Shown here: piece after piece, positions 1-10,815 of the stretch
Numbering within the stretch: position 1 is the first letter of the stretch
Layout: each line of letters opens with the position of its first letter
Assembly (NCBI GenBank): GCA_002428225.1
Contig: DIUD01000050.1
Span: 49,372-60,869 of the forward strand
Direction: 5' to 3'
Origin: Roseovarius sp. UBA6167
GTDB lineage: Bacteria > Pseudomonadota > Alphaproteobacteria > Rhodobacterales > Rhodobacteraceae
Length of the DNA: 11,498 nt
Notes under the pieces: generated by a model
What the model saw: the letters and a program-made list of their open reading frames with translations, nothing else
What the model was told of the DNA's origin: nothing
Databases searched by the model: none
Made by a program: the position numbers and the translations under genes

Positions 1-23
1 TTCAAGTCCCTCCACCCGCACCA
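1..23 (+). tRNA. 3' end of a tRNA gene (probably tRNA-Leu), cut by the window edge
   Basis: Bases 1-7 read TTCAAGT, a standard T-loop. Bases 8-12 (CCCTC) fit the 3' side of the T stem, 13-19 (CACCCGC) the 3' side of the acceptor stem, 20 (A) the discriminator, and 21-23 the encoded CCA. The 5' acceptor strand should be GCGGGTG, just outside the window. An A discriminator with this acceptor fits a leucine tRNA, but the anticodon is not visible, so the identity is inferred. It could also be a detached tRNA 3' end left as an attachment site by an integrated element; the window cannot separate the two. Confidence 0.75.
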
Positions 24-99
24 TTATGATTCTACAGTGGTTTCTTGAATTTTGTCACCTTGGCCTCGTATTGCTCAACCTTGGGTTTCGCAGCTTCTT

Positions 100-247
100 G
101 TTGAAGACCCTCGCACGGATACGCGCCTGGAACGCCGAGCATGGCCCCGAACAGGAAGTCATTTTCCGGCAGGTCCGCACGCCGGGCAAGATGGGCCTGC
201 CGGATTTCACCGCCATGGGCAAACTGGGCGTGACCGTGGCCGGTGAG
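100..247 (+). mobile_element. IS21-family transposase (IstA) internal fragment
   Basis: A reading frame on + that stays open from the window edge encodes a stretch resembling the part of IS21-type IstA just before the DDE integrase core. The clues are KTLARIRAWNAEHG, then EVIFRQ, PGKMGLPDFT and LGVTVAGE. In the family these match a R-x-W linker, a F-x-Q-x-x-x-PG-x-MG segment and the DFT...LGVT strand. About 48 codons are recognisable. Similarity stops near base 247, where the + frame becomes antisense to the truncated SH3-domain gene. No DDE core, IstB partner or terminal repeat is present, so this is a dead remnant. The upstream limit is uncertain: residues encoded before about base 100 do not look like IstA. 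Confidence 0.65.
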
Positions 248-920
248 GTAGATAGGTTGATTGCGATGGTTGGTAGACTTCACCCAACCGCCCATGTCGC
301 GGAAATCGCGTTCGGTGCAACGTCGCTGCGCGATTAACGATTGGGCGGCTTCGGCGAACGCGGTTCGGTATCGCGCAAAGTCGTCGGACCCTGCTAGCAA
401 TGCTTCAATCCCCGCTGCACCCGCAGCCGGATCAGGCGGGCGGGTTTCCGATAGGTAGGCAGTCGAAACCCATTCGGCGAACTGACCTTCGGTAATGCCG
501 TTTGCAGGGTCACAGGCTGCGTTGCCCGTATCGACGTATTCACTTCGACCGCCAACCCACGACGCGTCGTAGGGCTGTGTTATCCGCGCCCAACGGTCGC
601 GTTGTTCATGCACGGTCACGCCTTCGCGGAAGAACAATTGCCCGACGACACCGCAGCTATCCGACGGACATGTGCGGCGGTTCAACCGTTCGGACGTAGC
701 CCAAAGCCGTTTCGTCGCCTTCTGGCGCAGCCCACGGGCGTTCATTCACTTCCGGCATGGCGGTTTCCGCCGTTTCCGGCGATGGTCCGGTCACACCGAT
801 AAGAACGAAGCACCCGACAGAGGACGCCAAAGCAACCCACCGGCTCTTGAACGGCTTGAAAGCGTAGATCACCCCGGCCAACGATACGATTGACGCAAGA
901 GCCAATATCAAAACAATCAT
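248..920 (-). pseudogene. Broken gene for a membrane-anchored SH3-domain protein (frameshifted and 3'-truncated)
   Basis: The start is ATG at 920, with GGAGGG 7 bases upstream; a TTG at 935 is in frame but lies ahead of this Shine-Dalgarno. The first frame gives two hydrophobic segments (residues about 2-20 and 27-45), then a linker rich in E and P. It ends soon after LGYVRTVE at a stop near 657. The next frame, overlapping it, carries the rest of a bacterial SH3 domain (RLNRRTCPSDSCGVVGQL, then FFREGVTVHEQ and WARI) and a WVSTAYLS tail. It ends with a region containing DDFARYRTAFAEAAQ, CTERDFRDMGGWVKS and NHRNQPIY. From recall, Rhodobacteraceae homologues carry all this in one polypeptide and continue past NQPIY with an FTYCGG-like segment. 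Here the sequence changes at 245-250 into antisense of the IstA fragment and runs on to a stop at 32. The two breaks make it a likely pseudogene. Function in the family is unknown; the SH3 domain suggests a cell-envelope role. Confidence 0.7.
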
Positions 921-1178
921 AGAAATTCCCTCCAAGCCCTTATCCTCTTTAGCGATTCAATGCCGTGAGCCTAACACGGATAACGTGCTTGTGTGGCGTT
1001 TTCCGGGCGAAGCTGGAAAGCACCCAATCGGGCAGCGTGCGACTTGAGATCACGTCTTCGTGAGCGTTTGGCAGGGCTTCCGGGGTCGTTTGGTGCCCGT
1101 CCAATCCTTAGACAATGCTTGGGCAAAACGGGAAGTTTTGTAATTTATCCAGTAAAAACAGCATGTTACAAGGATAAG
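921..1178. other. Intergenic region between the SH3 pseudogene and tRNA-Glu
   Basis: No convincing gene is seen in these 258 bases. It holds the Shine-Dalgarno and leader of the SH3-domain gene (-), and the downstream flank of tRNA-Glu (-). Just past the tRNA 3' end, on -, comes a short T run (GTTTTTAC, near 1155-1162) that may help termination. It lies between an inverted pair TTATCC (1145-1150) and GGATAA (1172-1177). A 5-bp hairpin (TCACG/CGTGA, 1050-1063) has no obvious meaning. An 80-codon frame on + crosses the tRNA and is not credible. Confidence 0.5.
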
Positions 1179-1253
1179 TGGCAGCCCGTAGGGGAATCGA
1201 ACCCCTCTTTCCAGGTTGAAAACCTGGCGTCCTAACCGATAGACGAACGGGCC
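1179..1253 (-). tRNA. tRNA-Glu (anticodon UUC)
   Basis: Read on -, the 75 bases fold into a full cloverleaf. The acceptor stem is GGCCCGT/ACGGGCT with a G-U first pair. The anticodon stem is CCAGG/CCTGG around loop TTTTCAA, giving anticodon TTC. The T arm GAGGGG/CCCCT-type stem carries loop TTCGATT. The discriminator is G and the CCA at 1181-1179 is encoded. The G-U first pair and D arm match alphaproteobacterial tRNA-Glu from memory. It decodes GAA and GAG, and in this class charged Glu-tRNA also feeds other routes only if glutamyl-tRNA reductase is present, which this window does not show. Confidence 0.96.
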
Positions 1254-1501
1254 ATGCGGTGCGCTGACGCTGATTATGAAAATCCATGCGAAGGTGCAAG
1301 GGCAATTTTCAAATAACTCGGGCCACGCACGCGATACGATCCGGTTTGGGGTGTAACGCAGCTTGCGTCGGCGTTTCGGGGATCTCTGGCGCGGGGTTTG
1401 TCAGCTTGCTGACCCGGCCGGTTCAAAGGGCGAAGCACCTCTTTGCCACGCCGCTCTGGCTGGGTAAGGTGAGTTGAGAATAATCCAGTGAAGGGGCAGC
1501 C
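1254..1501. promoter_or_regulatory. Leader and promoter region of mbfA
   Basis: These 248 bases lie between the 5' end of tRNA-Glu (-) and mbfA (+) and must hold both promoters. A GAAGGGG-type Shine-Dalgarno ends about 6 bases before the mbfA ATG. mbfA in related bacteria is controlled by the iron-responsive repressor Irr at an element like TTTAGAAnnnTTCTAAA. The best candidate here is TTGAGAA-TAA-TCCAGTG at 1474-1490: the left half agrees at 6 of 7 bases, the right half poorly. I therefore do not call an Irr site. A 63-codon frame within the region has no coding character. Confidence 0.4.
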
Positions 1502-2479
1502 ATGATTCCCGGCATCAGCGCGCGACGGCGATTCAAGGATCTCAACGAGCAGGAAATCCTCGCGCTTGCGATCTCGTCCGAGGAGGATGACGCGCGGATC
1601 TACCGCTCCTATGCCGAGATGCTTCGTGCCGATTATCCCGATACGGCGGCGGTTTTCGATGGCATGGCAAGGGAAGAGGACGAGCACCGCCAGCGCCTGA
1701 TCGAGTTGCACCGGGCCCGTTTCGGCGAGGTTATCCCGCTGATCAGGCGCGAGCATGTCGCGGGCTTTTATGCGCGCCGGCCCGTCTGGCTGGTGGAAAA
1801 CCTCGGGATCGAGCGCATCAGGGCCGAGGCCGAGGCCATGGAGCGCGCCGCCGAAGCGTTTTATCTCAGGGCCGCGCAGGCCAGTCAGGACGCCGCCACG
1901 CGCAAGCTGCTGGGCGATCTCGCCGCCGCAGAGGCGGGGCATCAGGTGCGCGCGGGAGAGCTGGAAGAAGAGCATCTCGACGGTGACGCGCGCGAACGCG
2001 AGGATCGCAAGGCGCATCGCCAGTTCGTGCTGACCTGGGTGCAGCCGGGGCTGGCCGGGTTGATGGATGGTTCGGTCTCGACGCTGGCACCGATCTTTGC
2101 CACGGCCTTTGCCACCCAGGACACATGGACGACCTTCCTTGTCGGCATGGCGGCGAGCGTGGGGGCGGGGATCTCGATGGGATTCACCGAGGCGGCGAGC
2201 GATGACGGCGAACTGTCCGGGCGCGGCAGCCCGGTCAAGCGCGGCTTTGCCTCGGGGATCATGACCACCCTGGGCGGGCTGGGGCACGCGCTGCCCTATC
2301 TCATCGCCGATTTCTGGACCGCCACGATCATTGCCTTCATCGTGGTTTTCGTCGAACTGTGGGCGATCGTGTGGATCCAGAGCCGTTTCATGGACACGCC
2401 GTTCCTGCGCGCCACCTTTCAGGTGGTGCTGGGCGGTGCGCTGGTCTTTGCCGCGGGCGTGTTGATCGGCGGCGGGTAG
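1502..2479 (+). CDS. mbfA: MbfA: ferritin-like domain fused to VIT1/CCC1 membrane domain (iron export)
   Basis: 325 residues. Residues about 14-160 form a ferritin-like four-helix domain. Likely iron ligands sit in SEEDDARIY (26-34), REEDEH (57-62, with E59 and H62), the helix around EAEAMERAAEAF (109-120), and AEAGH (143-147, with E144 and H147). Residues about 175-325 are a VIT1/CCC1-type membrane domain with roughly five hydrophobic segments. It opens with PGLAGLMDGSVSTLAPIFAT (182-201) and contains SVGAGISMGFTEAASDDG (219-236). In rhizobia and Agrobacterium the family is an inner-membrane iron exporter that protects against iron and peroxide stress and is repressed by Irr; that role is carried over by homology. 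The start ATG has a good Shine-Dalgarno. The gene is alone, converges on gltB and appears intact. Confidence 0.93.
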   Translation: MIPGISARRRFKDLNEQEILALAISSEEDDARIYRSYAEMLRADYPDTAAVFDGMAREEDEHRQRLIELHRARFGEVIPLIRREHVAGFYARRPVWLVENLGIERIRAEAEAMERAAEAFYLRAAQASQDAATRKLLGDLAAAEAGHQVRAGELEEEHLDGDAREREDRKAHRQFVLTWVQPGLAGLMDGSVSTLAPIFATAFATQDTWTTFLVGMAASVGAGISMGFTEAASDDGELSGRGSPVKRGFASGIMTTLGGLGHALPYLIADFWTATIIAFIVVFVELWAIVWIQSRFMDTPFLRATFQVVLGGALVFAAGVLIGGG

Positions 2480-2506
2480 GGGCAGCGGCACAGCGGAGCA
2501 CTGCCC
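2480..2506. terminator. Candidate bidirectional terminator between mbfA and gltB
   Basis: GGGCAG (2480-2485) pairs with CTGCCC (2501-2506), a perfect 6-bp GC-rich stem with a 15-base loop, immediately after the mbfA stop. It sits in the 49-base gap between two convergent genes, where termination is needed on both strands. There is no T run on either side, so intrinsic termination is weakly supported; Rho dependence is equally possible. Confidence 0.35.
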
Positions 2507-2528
2507 GACAGCCCTGAGCGTTGCCCCC

Positions 2529-7061
<4,533 letters not shown>

Positions 7062-7111
7062 CGGTCTTTCCCTTCCTCGACCCGGTGGGTCGGATTGTCT
7101 GCCCTGTCGCC

Positions 7112-7133
7112 GCGCCCCGCTCTGCCGGGGCGC
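7112..7133. repeat. Strong hairpin in the gltD-gltB gap
   Basis: GCGCCCCG (7112-7119) and CGGGGCGC (7126-7133) are perfect inverted arms, an 8-bp all-GC stem with a 6-base loop. It lies 13 bases after the gltD stop in the direction of transcription and about 50 bases before the gltB start. No T run follows, so full termination is unlikely. It could protect the gltD 3' end, set the gltD/gltB ratio by partial termination, or be incidental in GC-rich DNA. Confidence 0.55.
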
Positions 7134-7146
7134 CGACGCTTTGCCG

Positions 7147-8580
7147 CTACTGCGCCGCCACCGCTTGCGCGCGGTCCAGATCGTCGAGGATCGCGGCGGC
7201 CGCGTCGCGCCCGTCACGGATCGCCCAGACCACAAGGCTCGCCCCGCGCACGATGTCGCCGACGGCATAGACCCCCGGCAGCGCGGTGCGCCCGGTGGTG
7301 AACTCGGCCTTGATCGTGCCCCAGCGGGTGACTTCCAGTTCCTTCTTGTTCCAGAGGGCTGGAAGGTTCTCGGGCTCGAAGCCAAGCGCCTTTATCACCA
7401 GATCGGCGGGGGCGTCCTCGATCGCCCCCTTGATCGGTTCGGGGCTTTGACGGCCCGTCGCATCCGGCGCGCCAAGGCGCATCTTCTGGACCCTGAACGC
7501 CGTCACCGGATCCCCGGCGAACCCGACAGGCGCACTGAGCCACTCGAAAACAACGCCTTCTTCCTCGGCATTGGCCACCTCGCGCAGGCTGCCGGGCATG
7601 TTATCGCGGTCGCGCCGATAGAGGCAGGTGACCGATTTCGCGCCCTGCCGGATGGCCGTGCGCACACAATCCATTGCGGTATCGCCGCCACCGACCACGA
7701 CAACCCGCTTTCCTGCGGCGTTCAACTCGCCGCTTTCGAATTCCGGCACCCGGTCGCCAAAGCTCACCCGGTTGCTCGCCGTCAGGTAATCAATCGCCGG
7801 CACGATGCCTTTTGCGCCCGCGCCGGGCCCGTCCAGCTCGCGGCTCTTGTAAACCCCGGTGGCGATCACGACTGCGTCGTGTCTGCTGCGAATTTCGTCA
7901 AAGCTCAGCTCCGTGCCCACGTTGCAATCGAGCACGAACGCGACCCCGCCCTGCGCAAGCTGTTCGATGCGGCGCATCACCACATCCTTCTCCAGCTTGA
8001 AGCCGGGGATGCCATAGGTCATCAGCCCGCCCGCGCGGTCGTAGCGGTCATAGACCGTGACCTGCACGCCCGCGCGCCGCAGCACGTCAGCGGCAGCAAG
8101 GCCGCCGGGGCCGGCACCGATGATCCCGACGGATTCGGCGCGTTCCGCCTTGGGTGCAATGGCCGCGACCCAACCCTTTTCCCAGGCGGTATCGGTGATG
8201 TATTTCTCTACCGCGCCGATGGTGACGGTGCCGTGACCCGCCTGCTCGATCACGCAATTGCCCTCGCACAGCCGGTCCTGCGGGCAGATGCGGCCGCAGA
8301 TCTCGGGGAAGGTGTTGGTGGACTGGGCGATCTCGTAGGCTTCCTGCAGGCGGCCCTCGGCGGTCAGCCGCAGCCAGTCGGGGATGTTGTTGTGCAGCGG
8401 GCAATGGGTCTGGCAATAGGGCACGCCGCATTGGCTGCACCGGCTGGCCTGTTCCCTGGCCTTGGCATCGGCATACTCGGCATAGATCTCGTGGAAATCC
8501 TGCCGCCGGTTCTCGGCCGGGCGCTTGGCGGGCATGTCCCGCCCGATCTTCACGAATGTCAACATCGCCTGCTTCACCAT
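7147..8580 (-). CDS. gltD: Glutamate synthase (NADPH) small subunit, beta chain
   Basis: 477 residues. GltD oxidises NADPH and sends electrons through FAD and two 4Fe-4S clusters to GltB. The N-terminal part has two cysteine groups for these clusters: C48, C51, C56, C60 (RCSQCGVPYCQTHCPLHN) and C95, C99, C105, C109 (CGRICPQDRLCEGNC). The FAD-binding Rossmann motif is GIIGAGPGG (152-160). The NADPH-binding motif is VVVVGGGDTAMDC (293-305). The C-terminal GVYAVGDIVRGASLVVWAI segment is the second FAD contact. I chose ATG at 8580 (MVKQAML) because it has AGGGGG just upstream and matches the family start; an in-frame ATG 17 codons earlier adds an unmatched, poorly conserved leader. It precedes gltB, the reverse of the E. 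coli gltBD order, and the two probably share one transcript. Confidence 0.97.
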   Translation of the reverse strand: MVKQAMLTFVKIGRDMPAKRPAENRRQDFHEIYAEYADAKAREQASRCSQCGVPYCQTHCPLHNNIPDWLRLTAEGRLQEAYEIAQSTNTFPEICGRICPQDRLCEGNCVIEQAGHGTVTIGAVEKYITDTAWEKGWVAAIAPKAERAESVGIIGAGPGGLAAADVLRRAGVQVTVYDRYDRAGGLMTYGIPGFKLEKDVVMRRIEQLAQGGVAFVLDCNVGTELSFDEIRSRHDAVVIATGVYKSRELDGPGAGAKGIVPAIDYLTASNRVSFGDRVPEFESGELNAAGKRVVVVGGGDTAMDCVRTAIRQGAKSVTCLYRRDRDNMPGSLREVANAEEEGVVFEWLSAPVGFAGDPVTAFRVQKMRLGAPDATGRQSPEPIKGAIEDAPADLVIKALGFEPENLPALWNKKELEVTRWGTIKAEFTTGRTALPGVYAVGDIVRGASLVVWAIRDGRDAAAAILDDLDRAQAVAAQ

Positions 8581-8611
8581 GCGGCCCCCTATAGAGTCTT
8601 GCCCGAAGCAC

Positions 8612-8640
8612 CCTATAAGCGGGTTCGTCACGAATGAAAA
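8612..8640 (-). promoter_or_regulatory. Candidate sigma70-type promoter for gltD-gltB
   Basis: On -, TTTTCA (8640-8635) and TATAGG (8617-8612) stand 17 bases apart, each matching the consensus at 4 of 6 positions. The -10 box ends 31 bases before the gltD start. A second TATAGGG copy lies inside the ribosome-binding region, too close to the start to be a -10. This is a pattern match only. Confidence 0.4.
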
Positions 8641-8655
8641 GTCATATATACTGAC
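8641..8655. promoter_or_regulatory. Imperfect palindrome in the gltD/uppP divergent region
   Basis: GTCATATATACTGAC has 4-bp inverted arms (GTCA/TGAC) around an AT core, placed directly upstream of the candidate gltD -35 box. A second palindrome, TGAGA-AA-TCTCA, sits at 8694-8705. The segment 8635-8715 is clearly AT-richer than its surroundings. These could be operators for a nitrogen or amino-acid regulator (Lrp- or NtrC-like), but no known consensus is matched. Confidence 0.25.
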
Positions 8656-8738
8656 CTAATTTAAGATTTTATTATCCCGATGTCTGATTATTCTGAGAAA
8701 TCTCAACAATATAGGTCCGATTCGGATTCATCGTGGAA

Positions 8739-8767
8739 TTTGCGCTTGCCGACGGATCAAGTATACA
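8739..8767 (+). promoter_or_regulatory. Candidate promoter for uppP
   Basis: TTTGCG (8739-8744) and TATACA (8762-8767) are 17 bases apart. The -35 box is poor (3 of 6) and the -10 box fair (4 of 6). The uppP start codon is 31 bases beyond the -10, leaving a short leader with an AGGAAA ribosome-binding site at 8785-8790. Confidence 0.3.
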
Positions 8768-8797
8768 TGCGGACAGGCTCATACAGGAAATCAAAAA

Positions 8798-9601
8798 ATG
8801 CCTCTTTTTCAGATATTTATGGTTGCCGTTCTTCAGGGCGTCACCGAATTCCTGCCGATCTCCTCTTCCGGGCACCTGATTCTCCTGCCCGCCCTCACCG
8901 GCATGGCCGATCAGGGCCAGGCCATCGACGTGGCGGTGCATGTCGGCACGTTGCTGGCCGTCATGCTGTTCTTTCGCGCCGATGTCGGGCCTGCGCTCGC
9001 CGCTCTGCCGCGCCTGCTGACGGGGCGGGCCGACACGCCCGGCGCGCGCCTTGCGCTTTTGCTGCTCGTCGCGACGGTGCCGGTGATCCTCTGCGGGCTG
9101 CTGCTCAAGCTCACGGGGCTGAACGATGCGCTGCGCTCGATCACGGTGATCGCCTGGGCGACGATTCTCTTCGGCCTCCTGCTGTGGTGGTCGGATCAGC
9201 GCGGCCGCAGCGAGAAAACCTCTGAAAGCTGGACGATACGAGAGGCCGCCACCCTCGGCCTGTGGCAGGCCATAGCCCTCATCCCCGGCACGTCGCGTTC
9301 TGGCATCACCATCACCGGCGCGCGATTCCTGGGCTATCACCGGCACGACGCCGCGCGCATCTCCATGCTGATGTCGATCCCGACGATCATGGCGAGCGGC
9401 GCGCTGCTGGGTCTCGAGGTTGCGATGGACGCCAACACCGCGCTTTTGCGCGATGGCGCGATTGCCGCGCTCTTCGCATTTGTCGCGGCGCTCCTCGCGC
9501 TCAGCTTCATGATGCGGCTCTTGCGCAGCGTCAGCTTCACGCCCTATGTGATCTACCGGATCGGGCTTGGCGCCGTGCTGCTCTGGATCGCCTATGCGTA
9601 G
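8798..9601 (+). CDS. uppP: Undecaprenyl-diphosphatase UppP (BacA)
   Basis: 267 residues, a normal family length. The enzyme removes one phosphate from undecaprenyl pyrophosphate at the inner membrane, recycling the lipid carrier for peptidoglycan and other envelope polymers; overexpression in E. coli gives bacitracin resistance. Both signature motifs are intact. The first is QGVTEFLPISSSGHL at 13-27, with the catalytic E17 and H26. The second is PGTSRSG at 163-169, with the essential R167. About eight hydrophobic segments cover most of the chain, ending in VIYRIGLGAVLLWIAYA. The start ATG has AGGAAA 8 bases upstream. It is divergent from gltD and ends 3 bases before the convergent SDR gene's stop. 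Confidence 0.96.
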   Translation: MPLFQIFMVAVLQGVTEFLPISSSGHLILLPALTGMADQGQAIDVAVHVGTLLAVMLFFRADVGPALAALPRLLTGRADTPGARLALLLLVATVPVILCGLLLKLTGLNDALRSITVIAWATILFGLLLWWSDQRGRSEKTSESWTIREAATLGLWQAIALIPGTSRSGITITGARFLGYHRHDAARISMLMSIPTIMASGALLGLEVAMDANTALLRDGAIAALFAFVAALLALSFMMRLLRSVSFTPYVIYRIGLGAVLLWIAYA

Positions 9602-9604
9602 GGC

Positions 9605-10585
9605 TCAGGCGCGCAGGTTGCGCGCCGATTCGCGGATCGCCTCATATTGTCCGGTCGGGCGGAACCGCCAAAGATAATCGGGCAGCACCGCCTCGGGCGC
9701 GACCGGCATGATCCCGAGATCGGCAAACCCCTTCGCATCAGCGCGCACCACGTTGTCCACCCGCAGGCTGCGCACCTGGTCGCGGGTGATCGCCGGCGGC
9801 ACGAGGCCGAGGGTGAGCGTCTCGACCAACTCCATCACCCCGGCCATGAGCGCGGCGACGCCGAAGGGAATGTTGACGATCAGCCGCCGGCGACGGATTA
9901 CCCGCAACATCAGTTCCATGAGTTCCCGGAACGTCGCTACCTGCGGGCCGCCGAGCTCATATATCCCGGCCTGCGCCTCGCCGGTGACGCCCATGACGGC
10001 AGCCTGCGCCACGTCATCGACATAAACGGGCTGAAACCGCGTATTGCCCCCCACCACCGGCAGGATCGGGCCAAGCCGCGTCATTGCGGCGAAACGGTTG
10101 AAGAAGCGATCCTCGGCCCCGAAGATCACCGAGGGGCGCAGGATCACCGCCTGCGGCATGTGCGTCAGAACGCCGGCCTCGCCCTCGGCCTTGGTGCGGG
10201 CATAGATGCTCGCCGCGCGTGCATCCGCCCCGATGGCCGACAGATGCACCATGCGCGCCACGCCCTGCTCGGCGGCGATGCGCGCGATGCGGGTGGCCCC
10301 CTCGGCCTGCACGGCGTCGAAATTGTTGCGCCCCTTGCGATCGAAGGTGCCGACGCAATTGACCACCGCATCGGCCCCCTGCATCACCGCGCGCACGCTC
10401 GCGTCATCGCGGATATTGCAAAACACCGGCTCGACCTGACCCGGCACACCGTAGGGCCGGACATGCATCGCCTCGTTGGGCCGCCGAACCGCGACCCGCA
10501 CCCGCCAGCCCGCAGCCGCCAGCCGCCGCGAGATGTAGCGACCGACGAAACCTGATCCGCCATAGATGGTGACAAGCTGGGACAT
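9605..10585 (-). CDS. NAD(P)-binding atypical SDR, complex I NDUFA9 subunit family
   Basis: 326 residues. The N-terminus is a Rossmann fold with GGSGFVG at 9-15 followed by RRLAAAGWRVRVAVRRP. An NCVGT strand is near 76-80. An SDR-type YxxxK pair is at Y128 and K132 (SIYARTK), then ILRPSVIFGAEDRFFNRF. PVYVDDVAQA and the IYELGGP segment are typical of the NDUFA9/NmrA-like extended SDRs. A hydrophobic stretch sits near 240-262. Mitochondrial NDUFA9 is an accessory subunit of respiratory complex I that binds NADPH; alphaproteobacterial relatives are assigned to the same family, but their job is not firmly known and may concern quinone or assembly steps. The start has GGAGG 5 bases upstream. No nuo gene is nearby. 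Confidence 0.85.
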   Translation of the reverse strand: MSQLVTIYGGSGFVGRYISRRLAAAGWRVRVAVRRPNEAMHVRPYGVPGQVEPVFCNIRDDASVRAVMQGADAVVNCVGTFDRKGRNNFDAVQAEGATRIARIAAEQGVARMVHLSAIGADARAASIYARTKAEGEAGVLTHMPQAVILRPSVIFGAEDRFFNRFAAMTRLGPILPVVGGNTRFQPVYVDDVAQAAVMGVTGEAQAGIYELGGPQVATFRELMELMLRVIRRRRLIVNIPFGVAALMAGVMELVETLTLGLVPPAITRDQVRSLRVDNVVRADAKGFADLGIMPVAPEAVLPDYLWRFRPTGQYEAIRESARNLRA

Positions 10586-10615
10586 GGGGGCCTCCGGGCT
10601 GCGATTGCGCCTCCT

Positions 10616-10644
10616 TTCCTAGCGCCGTCGCCCGCGCGCGACAA
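10616..10644 (-). promoter_or_regulatory. Candidate promoter for the NDUFA9-family gene
   Basis: On -, TTGTCG (10644-10639; 4 of 6) and TAGGAA (10621-10616; 3 of 6) are 17 bases apart. The -10 box ends 30 bases before the ATG. The surrounding GC-rich sequence makes chance matches easy. Confidence 0.25.
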
Positions 10645-10683
10645 GGCGTTAAGCACCCTGCGACAGATCGCGCGAATTCGCCG

Positions 10684-10712
10684 TTGACACCCGCGCGGGC
10701 TGCGTCTAAACG
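10684..10712 (+). promoter_or_regulatory. Promoter of tRNA-Leu
   Basis: TTGACA (10684-10689) is a perfect -35 box. After 17 bases comes TAAACG (10707-10712), a weak -10. The tRNA 5' end is at 10730, giving a leader of roughly 10 bases. A perfect -35 paired with a poor -10 is common at strong stable-RNA promoters in this group. Confidence 0.65.
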
Positions 10713-10729
10713 CCTGCGTCACGACACCT

Positions 10730-10815
<86 letters not shown>

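Noticed and set aside
657..745. Programmed ribosomal frameshift in the SH3-domain gene
   Set aside because: No slippery heptamer or downstream structure is evident, and the gene is also truncated at its 3' end. Decay or a sequence error is simpler.
993..1235. An 80-codon frame on + upstream of mbfA
   Set aside because: It runs through the tRNA-Glu gene in antisense and lacks a ribosome-binding site and any similarity.
1274..2491. A 405-codon frame on - antisense to mbfA
   Set aside because: mbfA on + has a clear ferritin-like and VIT1 domain plus a Shine-Dalgarno; the antisense product is rich in H, R, G and P and resembles nothing.
7062..7385. Upstream extension of gltB by 108 codons
   Set aside because: It would overlap the gltD 3' end and add R- and P-rich sequence unlike the family. 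The ATG at 7061 has a Shine-Dalgarno and puts the catalytic Cys at residue 34, as expected.
8581..8631. Upstream start for gltD (17 extra codons)
   Set aside because: The extra residues are not in the family pattern, and the candidate -10 box would fall inside the coding region. ATG at 8580 has a better Shine-Dalgarno.
8672..9346. A 224-codon frame on - antisense to uppP
   Set aside because: It is low in hydrophobic residues, has no domain, and shadows a gene with both UppP signature motifs.
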